Origin: Nocardioides guangzhouensis
Lineage (GTDB): Bacteria > Actinomycetota > Actinomycetes > Propionibacteriales > Nocardioidaceae
Assembly: GCF_004519545.1 (NCBI RefSeq)
Contig: NZ_SDKM01000008.1
Span: forward strand, 1 to 64,000
Length of the DNA: 64,000 bases
Direction of reading: 5' to 3'
The notes under the pieces were generated by a model. That model worked only from the letters and a program-made list of their open reading frames with translations. It made no database searches and was not told the origin of the DNA. The translations under genes were made by a program, and so were the position numbers. How positions within the stretch are numbered: position 1 is the stretch's first letter; each line of letters opens with the position of its first letter. Shown piece by piece: positions 1 through 8,953 of this stretch.

Positions 1-659
1 GACGGGCGCAGAGCGCCCTCCTCAACCACCGGCGCATCCGGTGGTTGCGGACGTCGCGATGCGACCGTCTCGACACCACCACGACCGGCCAGGTGCCGGA
101 TCGCGGCGGCCAGGACCAGCGCCACCGCGAGGTTGACCAGGAAGATCGCCTGCCAGTCCGCCAGCGCCAGGACGACGGCGCCGAAGAGCGGCCCCAGCAC
201 CGAGCCGAGCTCCTGCACGGCGGAGACCACGCCGAGTGGGACGCCCCGGCGCTCGACGGGGTAGAGGTCGGCGACCAGCGCCAGCGTGGCCGGGACCAGG
301 CCGCCGCCACCGACTCCCTGGAGGAAGCGGCCGGCGACCATGCTGGGCAGGTCGTAGGCGAGCGCGGTGACCAGCGACCCGGCCGCGAACACCATCAGCG
401 ACATGACCAGGACCGGGACCCGGCCGCGCAGGTCGGCGATCCGGCCGATCAGGGGCAGCATCGCGACGTACCCGAGCAGGAAGCCGGAGACCACCGGAGC
501 GGCGCGCTGGAGCTCGTTGATCGGGATCCGTGCCGTCGACATCATGTCCGGCAGCGCGAGCACCACCACGTAGGTGTCGGCGGCCGCGAAGGCGACGGCC
601 ACCGCCGCGAGCGCGAGCAGGACCCGCGAGGACCGGGCCACCGTGCCGCCGCCGGTCAC
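1..659 (-). CDS. P55-like MFS exporter (DHA2 type), 3' part outside window
   Basis: Major facilitator exporter; about 219 N-terminal residues are visible and the frame is still open at base 1. The GTG start (659-657) overlaps the TGA of the upstream lipoprotein gene, so the two are probably translationally coupled. Hydrophobic segments consistent with the first six helices are present, with MFS motif A as GRIADLRGR after the second helix and the glycine-rich QGVGGGG stretch usual in 14-helix DHA2 proteins. An LprG-type lipoprotein directly upstream matches the mycobacterial Rv1411c-Rv1410c (LprG-P55) pair, which moves triacylglycerides across the envelope; that role here is inferred from context. 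Residues about 194-214 are encoded by a repeat element, which would fall in the loop after helix 6. Confidence 0.8.
   Translation of the reverse strand, partial: MTGGGTVARSSRVLLALAAVAVAFAAADTYVVVLALPDMMSTARIPINELQRAAPVVSGFLLGYVAMLPLIGRIADLRGRVPVLVMSLMVFAAGSLVTALAYDLPSMVAGRFLQGVGGGGLVPATLALVADLYPVERRGVPLGVVSAVQELGSVLGPLFGAVVLALADWQAIFLVNLAVALVLAAAIRHLAGRGGVETVASRRPQPPDAPVVEEGALRP
20..80. repeat. Nocardioides-type GGTGGTTGAGG hairpin repeat inside the exporter gene
   Basis: Bases 23-32 and 38-47 form a perfect 10-bp inverted repeat (CAACCACCGG / CCGGTGGTTG) with a 5-base loop. Bases 40-80 then resemble the intact element at 38739-38772: GGTGGTTG at 40-47 and GTCTCGACACCACC at 67-80. The element lies in frame inside the MFS coding sequence. 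Confidence 0.7.
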
Positions 660-1375
660 GGCGCCTGGATGTCCTTCTTCGTCCCGTAGTCGTCGAAGGT
701 GATCGAGTAGGTGAGCTCGTCGGCGTCGGGGTAGAACTCGCCGGTGAGCTTGGCCTCGCGGAGCTCGCCGTTGCTGCTGACGGTGTACGTCGCGTCGAAG
801 TCGTCACCGGTCGCGCTCGGGATGACGGTCTCGACGAAGGACGCCGGGACGGTGCCGTTGTACTCGGTGAGGATCTCCTCGTTGTTCTCGCCGCCGCGGA
901 CCTCGTCGCCCTTCTCCAGGCCGTCGGTGTTGACGAGGAGGTCGGAGAGCCCGCCGGAGGTGGCCATCAGGTCGGCCGGGTCCGGTGCGCCGTAGTCGGC
1001 GGGGTCGGCCTGCTGGAACGTGGGCACGAGGTACTTGATCCAGACCTTGCCGTCGGTGGCGATCACGTCGACGTCGACCGAGAGGCCGGAGACCTCGACG
1101 GTGATCTGGCCCTCGAACCCGGGCGGGTGCACGCCGACGCCCTCGGCATTGGTGAGGCCCTGCACGCCCGAGGGGAGATCCTTGGTGGAGAGGTCCAGCC
1201 GCACGCCGGAGGTCTCGTCGAGGGTCTTCTTGGCCTGCGCCATGACCTCCTGCGGGTCCTTGCCCTCGCTCACGGAGCTGGCTTTGTCGCCCGTGCAGCC
1301 GGCGAGGCCGAGGGACAGGACGAGGGAAGCCACGGCCAAGGGACCCCCGGCCACGACGTCACGGGTGCGCGGCAT
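656..1375 (-). CDS. lprG: LppX/LprAFG-family lipoprotein (LprG-like)
   Basis: Secreted lipoprotein of about 239 residues. The signal peptide ends in the lipobox LAGC, with the lipidated cysteine at residue 27. The mature part has the LppX/LprG character: a TSGVRLDLSTKDLP-like start, a KVWIKYLVP segment and beta-rich repeats. Family members hold triacylated lipids in a hydrophobic cavity and hand them to the P55 exporter, whose gene follows with a 4-base overlap. I chose the ATG at 1375 over one six codons upstream because a -10-like CAGGGT (1387-1382) ends six bases before it. This internal promoter lies at the end of parC. The family call is good; lipid specificity is unknown. Confidence 0.85.
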   Translation of the reverse strand: MPRTRDVVAGGPLAVASLVLSLGLAGCTGDKASSVSEGKDPQEVMAQAKKTLDETSGVRLDLSTKDLPSGVQGLTNAEGVGVHPPGFEGQITVEVSGLSVDVDVIATDGKVWIKYLVPTFQQADPADYGAPDPADLMATSGGLSDLLVNTDGLEKGDEVRGGENNEEILTEYNGTVPASFVETVIPSATGDDFDATYTVSSNGELREAKLTGEFYPDADELTYSITFDDYGTKKDIQAP

Positions 1376-1379
1376 GCAC

Positions 1380-3857
1380 CTACCCTGCCACACCGGAACC
1401 CGCCCCCAGACGCGCCGCCACCGGGCCCGCGACGGCGACGATCGGCTGGCTTCCGGGGACGCCGGACCCGTCCCGCCTGCCGGTGGCCTCGGGCAGCTCG
1501 ACCGGGGCCCCGCTGGAGGCTGCGGCCCGGGCCGGGGCGTCGCCCGCCCAGGCCAGCACCAGCGCGTCCTCGCCGCGCAGGAAGCGGTGGCAGCGGACGC
1601 CGCCGGTGCCGCGGCCCTTGGCGGGGTACTCGGCGAACGGGGTCACCTTGACCGACCCTGGCTCGGTGCCGGGCAGCGCGGTGGAGGAGCCGGACGACGT
1701 GACCACGACCGCGTCCCCCGACCCGAGCGCGCCGAACCAGAGCACCGACTGGCCCCCGGTGACCCGGATGCCGGCGATGCCGCCACCGGAGCGACCCTGC
1801 GGCCGCACGGACCCCGCGGAGTAGTGCAGGAGCTGGGCGTCAGTGGTGATGAAGCAGAGCGTCTCGGTGCCGGTGACCAGCTCGACCGCGCCGACCACCT
1901 CGTCGCCCTCCTTGAGCGAGATGACGTCCCACTCGTCCTTGCCGAGGACCTCGGGGTTGACCCGCTTGACGACGCCCTCCCGGGTGCCCAGCGCCAGGCC
2001 GGGGCCGTCGGTCGAGAGCGAGGTGAGGGCCAGGAGCCGCTCCCCGGAGTCGAGCGAGAGCGCCTCGCTGACCGGCAGGCCGCCACCGAGGTGCGGGTCG
2101 TTGGCCGAGGGCGGCAGAGCCGGCAGGTCGAGGACGCCGAGCTTCACCAGCCGGCCCCGGGTGGTGAGCGCCCCGATCTCGCCACGGGCGGTGGTGCGGA
2201 CCGCGGACACGATGACGTCGTGCTTGGCCCGGCCGCGGCCGGTGCCGGGGGTGTCGTCGCTCGTGGTGCGGGCCAGCAGCCCGCTCGAGGAGAGGTAGGC
2301 GTAGCAGGGGTCGTCGGCCACCTCGAGCGGCGTCGCCGCTGCGGTCACCGCGGTCCCGGCTGACTCCAGGAGCACCGTGCGGCGCGGGGTGCCGAAGGTC
2401 TTGGCGACCTCGCCCAGCTCGTCGGAGACGACCTTCCGGAGCAGCTTGTCGTCGGCGAGGATCGCGTCGAGCTCCTCGATGGTGCGGCGCAGCTCCTCCT
2501 GCTCCTTCTCGAGCTCGATCCGGCTGAACTTCGTCAGGCGGCGCAACGGCATGTCGAGGATGTAGTCGGCCTGCACCTCGCTGAGGTCGAAGATGCCCAT
2601 CAGCCGCTCCTTGGCAGCAGGGGCGTTGTCGGAGGACCGGATCACCTGGATGACCTCGTCGATGTCGAGGATCGCGATCAGCAGCCCGTCGACGAGGTGC
2701 AGACGGTCGGCGGCCTTGCCGCGGCGGAACACCGAGCGTCGGCGTACGACGTCGAAGCGGTGCCCCAGGAAGACCTCGAGCAGCTCCTTGAGCCCGAGCG
2801 TGCGCGGCTGCCCGTCGACCAGCGCGACCGCGTTGATGCCGAAGGAGTCCTCCAGCGGGGTCTGGCGGTAGAGCTGCTCGAGCAACGCCTCGGGGTGGAA
2901 GCCGTTCTTGACCTCGATGACCAGCTGGAGGCCCTTCTCGCGGTCGGTGAGGTCCTTGATGTCGGCGATGCCCTGGAGCTTCTTGGACTGGACCAGGGTC
3001 TTGATCCGCTCGACGACCTTCTCGGTCCCCACGCCGTAGGGGAGCTCGGTGACCACGATGCCCTTGCGCCGCGCGGTGACCGACTCGACCCGGGCAGTGG
3101 CGCGCATGCGGAAGGTGCCCTTGCCGGTCTCGTAGGCGTCGCGGATGCCCTCCAGACCCACGATCTTGCCCCCGGTGGGCAGGTCGGGGCCGGGGATGAA
3201 CCGCATGAGGTCGTCGACGGTCGCGTTCGGGTGGGTGATCAGGTGCTTCAGTGCCTGCACCACCTCGACCAGGTTGTGCGGGGCGATGTTGGTGGCCATG
3301 CCGACCGCGATGCCGGTGGTGCCGTTGACGACGAGGTGGGGGATCGCGGCCGGCAGCACCGCCGGCTCGAGCTCCCGGCTGTCGTAGTTGGGCCGGAAGT
3401 CGACCGTGTCCTCGTCGATCGAGGCGGTCATCGCCACCGCGGGCGGTGCCATCCGGCACTCGGTGTAGCGCATCGCAGCCGGCGGGTCGTCCGGGGAGCC
3501 GAAGTTGCCGTGACCGTCCACCGTCGGCAGCCGCATCGCCCACGGCTGCGCCATCCGGACCAGCGCGTCGTAGATCGCGCCGTCGCCGTGCGGGTGCAGG
3601 CGACCCATGACCTCGCCGACGACGCGGGCGCTCTTGACGTGCCCCCGGTCGGGGCGCAGGCCCATGTCGTTCATCGTGTAGAGGATCCGGCGCTGCACCG
3701 GCTTCAGCCCGTCCCGGGCGTCGGGGAGCGCGCGGGAGTAGATGACGGAGTAGGCGTACTCGAGGAACGACGTCTCCATCTCCTGCTTGATGTCGGTGTC
3801 GAGGATGTGCTCCTCGAAGTCGTCCGGCAGGGGCGGTTGCGTCGTACGTCGTGCCAT
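1380..3857 (-). CDS. parC: DNA topoisomerase IV subunit A
   Basis: Type IIA topoisomerase A subunit, 825 residues, which cuts and passes DNA and partners with ParE (not in this window). The winged-helix and tower breakage-reunion part spans about residues 20-480; the active-site tyrosine is Tyr131 in AAMRYTE. The C-terminal beta-pinwheel (about 500-820) lacks a canonical gyrase QRRGGKG box and has only RPQGRSGGG, which fits ParC rather than GyrA. The quinolone region reads [10 protein letters not shown], with Gly93 where E. coli GyrA has Ser83. The start has a GGGAGA ribosome site. lprG starts 5 bases after its stop. The gene neighbourhood resembles that of Streptomyces parC. Confidence 0.93.
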   Translation of the reverse strand: MARRTTQPPLPDDFEEHILDTDIKQEMETSFLEYAYSVIYSRALPDARDGLKPVQRRILYTMNDMGLRPDRGHVKSARVVGEVMGRLHPHGDGAIYDALVRMAQPWAMRLPTVDGHGNFGSPDDPPAAMRYTECRMAPPAVAMTASIDEDTVDFRPNYDSRELEPAVLPAAIPHLVVNGTTGIAVGMATNIAPHNLVEVVQALKHLITHPNATVDDLMRFIPGPDLPTGGKIVGLEGIRDAYETGKGTFRMRATARVESVTARRKGIVVTELPYGVGTEKVVERIKTLVQSKKLQGIADIKDLTDREKGLQLVIEVKNGFHPEALLEQLYRQTPLEDSFGINAVALVDGQPRTLGLKELLEVFLGHRFDVVRRRSVFRRGKAADRLHLVDGLLIAILDIDEVIQVIRSSDNAPAAKERLMGIFDLSEVQADYILDMPLRRLTKFSRIELEKEQEELRRTIEELDAILADDKLLRKVVSDELGEVAKTFGTPRRTVLLESAGTAVTAAATPLEVADDPCYAYLSSSGLLARTTSDDTPGTGRGRAKHDVIVSAVRTTARGEIGALTTRGRLVKLGVLDLPALPPSANDPHLGGGLPVSEALSLDSGERLLALTSLSTDGPGLALGTREGVVKRVNPEVLGKDEWDVISLKEGDEVVGAVELVTGTETLCFITTDAQLLHYSAGSVRPQGRSGGGIAGIRVTGGQSVLWFGALGSGDAVVVTSSGSSTALPGTEPGSVKVTPFAEYPAKGRGTGGVRCHRFLRGEDALVLAWAGDAPARAAASSGAPVELPEATGRRDGSGVPGSQPIVAVAGPVAARLGAGSGVAG
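1382..1387 (-). promoter_or_regulatory. -10 box for leaderless lprG
   Basis: On the minus strand CAGGGT is followed by six bases and then the ATG of the lipoprotein gene. It abuts the parC stop codon (1382-1380). No -35 was scored. Confidence 0.4.
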
Positions 3858-3922
3858 GCGCGCATTCTCCCTGCTGCCGGGGACAGCCGAGAGGCGGGCT
3901 CGCCGCCGGAGACAGGGGATCT

Positions 3923-3936
3923 CCGGAAATTTCCGG
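3923..3936. promoter_or_regulatory. 14-bp perfect palindrome between divergent genes
   Basis: CCGGAAATTTCCGG lies between parC (leftward from 3857) and the membrane protein at 4013. It is A/T-cored in GC-rich DNA and could be an operator for either gene. No regulator is assigned. Confidence 0.35.
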
Positions 3937-4012
3937 GTTTCCGAGCCGGGCTGGCGGTCTGGACGAGACAGTCGTCGTGGGCGGCGGGCGCCGTGGACAC
4001 GAGGGGGACGGG

Positions 4013-4687
4013 ATGGGAACGACGTCGGGGACGAGGGCGTGGGCGGGGTGGGGCGTGGCGACGGTCGTGCTGTTCGCGATCGGTTCGCTGATGCCGTTCC
4101 CGGCGGTCGCCGTGGACGACCAGCAGCATCCGGACCGGCTGGTGGAGGCGCTGGCGGGCCACGAGTGGCAGCTCTTCGTGCGCAACGGGGTCTCCTGGTG
4201 GGGAACGGCAGCCCTGCTGGTGTTCCTCCTGGCGATGGACCGGCACCTCGCCGTCCGGGTTCCGTCCCACTCCCTCCTCCCCGGCCTCGTGCGCGCAGGT
4301 GGAGCGGCGACCTGTGCCGGCCTCTTCCTGGGCTACGGGTTCCTCGCCGCGATCGGCGGGTCGGTCGCCTCGGACCTCCCGGCCAGCACCATCGCCGCGG
4401 TCTACGCCACGGGCGACGGGCTCGCGTACGGCGCGTGGACCCCGCTCGGACTGGTGACGGCCGCGGTCGCCGTCTCCGGCATCCGCGGGTACGGCGTGCC
4501 GCGCTGGCTCGGATACGTCAGCGCCGGCTTCACGATCCTGTTCGCGGGGCTGGCGTTCTTCCCGTTCGTCAGCTGGTTCCCGGGCCTCGTCTGGGTCCTC
4601 GTCGCATCGGTCGGCCTGCTCCTCGACGGGCGTTCGGGGGGACGGGCCCCGCGGCACGGTGAGGAATCGGAAACCTCCACCGGCTAG
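4013..4687 (+). CDS. hypothetical multi-pass membrane protein
   Basis: Protein of 224 residues with about six hydrophobic segments: [17 protein letters not shown] near the N-terminus, then the [54 protein letters not shown] and [11 protein letters not shown] regions. It appears to lack a cleavable signal peptide, and I see no catalytic motif. The ATG at 4013 is preceded by GAGGGGG. Its stop TAG doubles as the first half of the -10 box of the next gene. I do not recognise a function; the layout resembles small DUF4386-type membrane proteins, but that is weak. Confidence 0.7.
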   Translation: MGTTSGTRAWAGWGVATVVLFAIGSLMPFPAVAVDDQQHPDRLVEALAGHEWQLFVRNGVSWWGTAALLVFLLAMDRHLAVRVPSHSLLPGLVRAGGAATCAGLFLGYGFLAAIGGSVASDLPASTIAAVYATGDGLAYGAWTPLGLVTAAVAVSGIRGYGVPRWLGYVSAGFTILFAGLAFFPFVSWFPGLVWVLVASVGLLLDGRSGGRAPRHGEESETSTG

Positions 4688-4690
4688 ATT
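4685..4690 (+). promoter_or_regulatory. -10 box overlapping the upstream stop codon
   Basis: TAGATT, seven bases before the GTG start at 4698. Its TAG is the stop codon of the preceding gene. This suggests a leaderless transcript. Confidence 0.45.
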
Positions 4691-4697
4691 TCGGGGT

Positions 4698-7427
4698 GTG
4701 AGCGCACCCGGCGAGACCCAGGCCCCCGGCGGGGACCGGCCGGTGCCGCCGGAGGCTCCGCGGCACTGGTCGGCGGACGTGCTCCTGCTCGACGGGCGCA
4801 CCGCCCACATCCGGCCGATCCGACCCGACGACGACGACCGGCTGGTGACGTTCTACTCGCGGGTCTCCGACGAGTCGAAGTACTTCCGGTTCTTCTCCCC
4901 GATGCCGGTGCTCTCCGACCGCGACGTCCAGCGGTTCACGAACGTCGACCACCACGACCGGGTGGCGTTCGTGCTGCTGCTCGCCGACGAGATCATCGCC
5001 GTGGGGCGCTACGACCGGGTCGACGGCGGCGAGGCCGAGGTGGCGTTCCTCGTCGAGGACCGGCACCACGGGCGCGGAATCGCCCAGATCCTGCTCGAGC
5101 ACCTGGCCCAGGCGGGGCGCGAGCAGGGGATCGAGAAGTTCGTCGCCGAGGTGCTGCCCAACAACCAGCGGATGATCGCCACGTTCCGGGCGGCCGGGTA
5201 CCACGTGGTCGGCGGGTTCGAGGACGGCGTGATGAGCCTCGAGTTCCCGATCGACCCGACCGACACCGCGATCGGCGTGATGGAGAACCGCGAGCACCGT
5301 GCCGAGGCCACCTCGATCGCGAAGTTCTTCAACGCCCGGTCGGTCGCCGTGATCGGCGCCAGCCGGCGACAGGACACGATCGGGCAGGTGCTCGTCCGCA
5401 ACCTGGTGACCGGCGACTTCACCGGCGTCGTGCACGCGGTGAACCCGTCCGCCGACGCGGTCAGCGGGCTCCCGGCGTACGACTCGGTCTCGGACATCCC
5501 CGGCGAGGTCGACGTCGCGATCGTCGCGGTGCCGGCCACCGCCGTCCAGGACGTCGTGCTCGACTGCGCGGCGAAGGGGGTGCACGGCCTGGTCGTGATC
5601 TCCTCGGGCTTCGCCGAGACCGGCGAGGAGGGCCGCAAGCGGCAGCGCCGCCTGGTCGGCCTGGCCCGGTCCTACGGCCTGCGGCTGATCGGCCCGAACT
5701 GCCTCGGCTTCATCAACACCGACCCCGAGATCTCCGTCAATGCCTCCCTGTCGTCGAACATGCCGCCGCGCGGCCGCGCCGGGTTCTTCTGCCAGTCCGG
5801 GGCGCTCGGCTCGGCGATCCTCGAGAAGGTCTCCAACCGCGGCCTCGGCCTCTCGACGTTCGTCTCGGCCGGCAACCGTGCCGACGTGTCCGGCAACGAC
5901 CTGCTGCAGTACTGGGAGGAGGACGAGTCCACCGAGGTCGTCCTGCTCTACCTCGAGTCGATCGGCAACCCGCGGAAGTTCTCCCGGGTGGCCCGCCGGG
6001 TGTCCCGGCGCAAGCCGATCGTGGCGGTCCGGTCGGGCCGCACCACCCAGGGCGTGCCGATGGGCCACGCCGTGCGCACGCTGTTCGGGTCGCAGCACGC
6101 CGTCGACGCGATGTTCCGGCAGGCCGGCGTGATCCAGGTGGACACGCTCGACGAGATGTTCGACGTCGCCCAGCTGCTGGCCCACCAGCCACTGCCGGCC
6201 GGGCGCCGGGTCGCGGTGGTCGGCAACTCCGACGCCCTCGGGCTGCTCGCCTCCGACGCGGCCGCGGCGGTCGGCCTGGTGGTCGGCTCGTCGGTCGCGC
6301 TCGGCCCGGAGGCCACGGCCGAGGACTTCGAGGACGCCCTCGACCAGGCCATCGACGACCCCGAGATCGACTCGGTGGTCGCGGTCTACATCCCGCCGCT
6401 CAACGTCTCCGGCGAGGACGTCGCCAACGTCCTCGCAGCGGTGGGGGAGCAGTCCGACAAGCCGATCGTCACCACGTTCCTCGGCGCCGAGGGCGTGCCC
6501 GAGCTGTTGCGCGTCCCGGACGTGGCCGGCTCGACGGCCGGCCGCGGCTCCGTGCCGTCGTACCCAGCGGTGGAGTCGGCGGTCCGGGCGCTGGCCCGGG
6601 TCGTGGAGTACGCCGTGTGGCTGCGGATGCCGCACGAGGAGGCCGGCGACCCGTCCGAGGTGGACAGCGCTGGGGCGAAGCGGCTGCTCAACTCGATCCT
6701 GATGGAGGACCCCGAGGGTCGTGACCTGACCCCGGTGGAGGTGCGCGAGCTGCTGGCGGCGTACGGCGTCGACGTCTGGCAGGCGGTCGACGTCAGCAGC
6801 GCGGACGCGGCCGTGGCCGCCGGCGAGGACCTCGGCTGGGACGTGGTGCTCAAGGCGACCGCCGGGCACCTGCGCAACCGTCCGGACCTCGCCCACGTCT
6901 GGCGCAACATCGCCGGCGCCGACGAGATGCGCACGGCCTGGGCGTCGCTGTGCGAGCTGATCGACGCCCCGGGCAACGCCGGCTTCGTGGTGCAGAAGGT
7001 CGCGCCCCCCGGCGTACCGGTGGCCATCGGGGTCGTCGAGGACCCGCTGTTCGGGCCGGTCACGTCGTTCGGCATCTCCGGGCCGCTGACCGACCTGCTC
7101 GGCGACCGTGCCTACCGCATCCCGCCCCTCACCGAGCACGACGCCCGCGCGATGACCCGGGAGATCAAGAGCTCGCCGATGCTCTTCGGCTACCGCGGCA
7201 GCGAGGTCGTGGACGTGGACCGCATCGAGAAGCTGGTGGTGCTGGTCTCGCGGCTCAAGAACGACTTCCCGCAGCTCCGCTCGCTGGACCTGTCACTGGT
7301 GCTGGCCGGCAAGGACACCGCGACGGTGCTCACCGCCGAGGCGCGGGTGGAGCCGGTGGTCGACCCGCGCTCGGACTGGTTCGTGCGGCGGCTCAACCAG
7401 GACCCGGACGACACCCTCACCGACTGA
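4698..7427 (+). CDS. GNAT acetyltransferase fused to NDP-forming acyl-CoA synthetase (Pat-like protein lysine acetyltransferase)
   Basis: Protein of 909 residues. The N-terminal GNAT domain (about 25-190) has the acetyl-CoA loop RHHGRGIA. It is followed by a CoA-binding Rossmann domain (about 205-330, SVAVIGASRR and LIGPNCLGFIN), a succinyl-CoA-ligase-like part (about 350-620) and an ATP-grasp domain (about 690-905). This is the actinobacterial Pat layout with GNAT first; known members acetylate acyl-CoA synthetases and other proteins and sense metabolites through the large domain. The usual phospho-histidine motif SHTGALAG is here GHAVRTLFG, so the histidine may remain but the motif is degenerate and ligase activity is doubtful. 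GTG 4698 was chosen because of the -10 box; an in-frame ATG at 4659 would overlap the previous gene. Confidence 0.85.
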   Translation: MSAPGETQAPGGDRPVPPEAPRHWSADVLLLDGRTAHIRPIRPDDDDRLVTFYSRVSDESKYFRFFSPMPVLSDRDVQRFTNVDHHDRVAFVLLLADEIIAVGRYDRVDGGEAEVAFLVEDRHHGRGIAQILLEHLAQAGREQGIEKFVAEVLPNNQRMIATFRAAGYHVVGGFEDGVMSLEFPIDPTDTAIGVMENREHRAEATSIAKFFNARSVAVIGASRRQDTIGQVLVRNLVTGDFTGVVHAVNPSADAVSGLPAYDSVSDIPGEVDVAIVAVPATAVQDVVLDCAAKGVHGLVVISSGFAETGEEGRKRQRRLVGLARSYGLRLIGPNCLGFINTDPEISVNASLSSNMPPRGRAGFFCQSGALGSAILEKVSNRGLGLSTFVSAGNRADVSGNDLLQYWEEDESTEVVLLYLESIGNPRKFSRVARRVSRRKPIVAVRSGRTTQGVPMGHAVRTLFGSQHAVDAMFRQAGVIQVDTLDEMFDVAQLLAHQPLPAGRRVAVVGNSDALGLLASDAAAAVGLVVGSSVALGPEATAEDFEDALDQAIDDPEIDSVVAVYIPPLNVSGEDVANVLAAVGEQSDKPIVTTFLGAEGVPELLRVPDVAGSTAGRGSVPSYPAVESAVRALARVVEYAVWLRMPHEEAGDPSEVDSAGAKRLLNSILMEDPEGRDLTPVEVRELLAAYGVDVWQAVDVSSADAAVAAGEDLGWDVVLKATAGHLRNRPDLAHVWRNIAGADEMRTAWASLCELIDAPGNAGFVVQKVAPPGVPVAIGVVEDPLFGPVTSFGISGPLTDLLGDRAYRIPPLTEHDARAMTREIKSSPMLFGYRGSEVVDVDRIEKLVVLVSRLKNDFPQLRSLDLSLVLAGKDTATVLTAEARVEPVVDPRSDWFVRRLNQDPDDTLTD

Positions 7428-7538
7428 CCCGGCACAAGATGTGCCGACTCACCGCCCGGGAACCATGGTGACCCGGCACAAGATGTGCCGACTCACCGCC
7501 CGGGAACCATGGTGACCCGGCACAAGATGTGCCGACTC
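7425..7538. repeat. 44-bp tandem repeat, two full and one partial copy, each with a hairpin
   Basis: Units start at 7425, 7469 and 7513; the third stops after 26 bases. Each unit starts with the sequence TGACCCGGCACAAGATG and contains CGGCACA-AGA-TGTGCCG, a perfect 7-bp stem. The two full units look identical. The first begins exactly at the TGA of the acetyltransferase gene, so it may act as a triple terminator or attenuator before the MFS gene. Confidence 0.85.
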
Positions 7539-7608
7539 GGCGATGGGGGCGGCTGAGGGCGGGAATATCGGTCGCACGGGGCGGGGCGGCGACGCAGAAT
7601 GCTGCCTC

Positions 7609-8904
7609 GTGGGCATGGACGACGTGATCCCGGGCGAGACTCGCTTCCGCGACCTCGATCCGTTGGTGCGACGGCTGTTCGTGGGCTTCGCGTTCTCGGC
7701 CCTCGGCAGCGGCCTGACCATGCCTTTCCTCTACGTCTACCTCGCCGAGGTCCGCGGCTTCGCGACCGCGTCGGTGGGCCTGGTGTTCGCCTGGATGGGA
7801 CTGCTCGGGTTCCTGGCCGCGCCGCTCGGCGGCACCCTGATCGACCGGTTCGGGCCGAAGCCGGTGATGGTCAGCGGCCTGCTCGTCGAGTCGCTGGCGA
7901 CGATGTCGATCGGCCAGGTCGAGACCCTCGCCGAGGGGTACGTCGTCGCGTCGGTCATGGTGCTCGGCACGGTCGGGCTGTGGCCGGCCGCGACCGCGAT
8001 GCTCACCCGCCTGGTGCCGGAGCACGCCCGCGAGAAGGTCTACGGGCTGAACTTCATGCTGCTCAACGCCGGCCTCGGGCTGGGCGGTCTGATCAGCGCG
8101 CTGCTCATCTCGGTCGACGACGTCGAGAGCTTCCAGCGGCTGTACCTCGTCGACGGCGCGACGTACCTCGTCCACCTGGCCGCGGTGGTCAGCCTGCCCC
8201 GCGGCACCGGCCGGGCGCCGACCCGGGCGCTGGACGGCGCCGACGACACCGAGTCGATCGCGAAGGTCGGCTGGCACGTCGTCCTCCGCGACCGCACGCT
8301 GCTGCGGGTGGTCGGCTTCTCGATCATCGCGATCACGTTCGGCTACTCCCAGATGGAGGCCGGGCTCGCGGCGTACGCCGTCGACGTGGCCGAGGTGCCG
8401 GCCAAGGCGCTGGGCTTCGCGTACGCCGCGAACACCAGTGCGATCGTCTTCGGCCAGCTGGTCACGCTACGGCTGATCAGGGGCCGCCGTCGCTCGTCGA
8501 TGCTGGCGCTGTGCGCGGCCACCTGGTCGGTGTCGTGGGTGGTCATCGCGACCTCCGCCGCGGTCGACGGCTGGGTCGCGATCGGCTGCATCGTGGTCGG
8601 GCTCGGCCTCTTCGGGGCAGGCGAGACGCTGTGGGCGCCGGTCGCGCCTGCGGTCGTCAACGGGCTGGCACCCGAGGAGATGCGCGGCCGCTACAACGCG
8701 CTGCAGGGCATGACCTGGACGGTCGGCTCGATCGTCGGGCCGGCGACCGCGGGCATGCTGATCGGCCACGACCTGCCCTACGTGTGGGTCGGCCTGGTCG
8801 TGGGCGGCACCGCGCTCGCCGCGGCGGCCTTCCTCAGCCTGCGCCGGCACCTCACCGACACGCAGGACGGGCTGGTCCCCGCGGGTGAGCCGGTCCGCTC
8901 CTGA
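7609..8904 (+). CDS. MFS transporter, 12-helix
   Basis: Protein of 431 residues with about 12 hydrophobic helices and typical MFS features: GGTLIDRFGPKPVM (motif A) between helices 2 and 3, and an internal duplication of two six-helix halves separated by the polar stretch around TRALDGADDTES. The C-terminal tail is short and polar. The substrate is unknown; it resembles drug/metabolite exporters annotated in bulk as MFS. GTG 7609 lies eight bases after the -10-like CAGAAT (7595-7600); ATG 7615 is the alternative. No ribosome site is visible at either, which favours a leaderless start. It follows the 44-bp repeat block. Confidence 0.82.
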   Translation: MGMDDVIPGETRFRDLDPLVRRLFVGFAFSALGSGLTMPFLYVYLAEVRGFATASVGLVFAWMGLLGFLAAPLGGTLIDRFGPKPVMVSGLLVESLATMSIGQVETLAEGYVVASVMVLGTVGLWPAATAMLTRLVPEHAREKVYGLNFMLLNAGLGLGGLISALLISVDDVESFQRLYLVDGATYLVHLAAVVSLPRGTGRAPTRALDGADDTESIAKVGWHVVLRDRTLLRVVGFSIIAITFGYSQMEAGLAAYAVDVAEVPAKALGFAYAANTSAIVFGQLVTLRLIRGRRRSSMLALCAATWSVSWVVIATSAAVDGWVAIGCIVVGLGLFGAGETLWAPVAPAVVNGLAPEEMRGRYNALQGMTWTVGSIVGPATAGMLIGHDLPYVWVGLVVGGTALAAAAFLSLRRHLTDTQDGLVPAGEPVRS

Positions 8905-8953
8905 CCTGTGCACTCGTGACCGCTTCCGCAGGGGTGCGTGACAGACTCTCCCC

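Noticed and set aside
4569-7139. Long minus-strand frame opposite the GNAT/acyl-CoA synthetase gene
   Set aside because: Antisense to a confident gene, no recognisable domain, biased composition.
7425-7538. CRISPR-like regularity of the 44-bp units
   Set aside because: The units are contiguous, with no unique spacers and no cas genes nearby; it is a tandem repeat.
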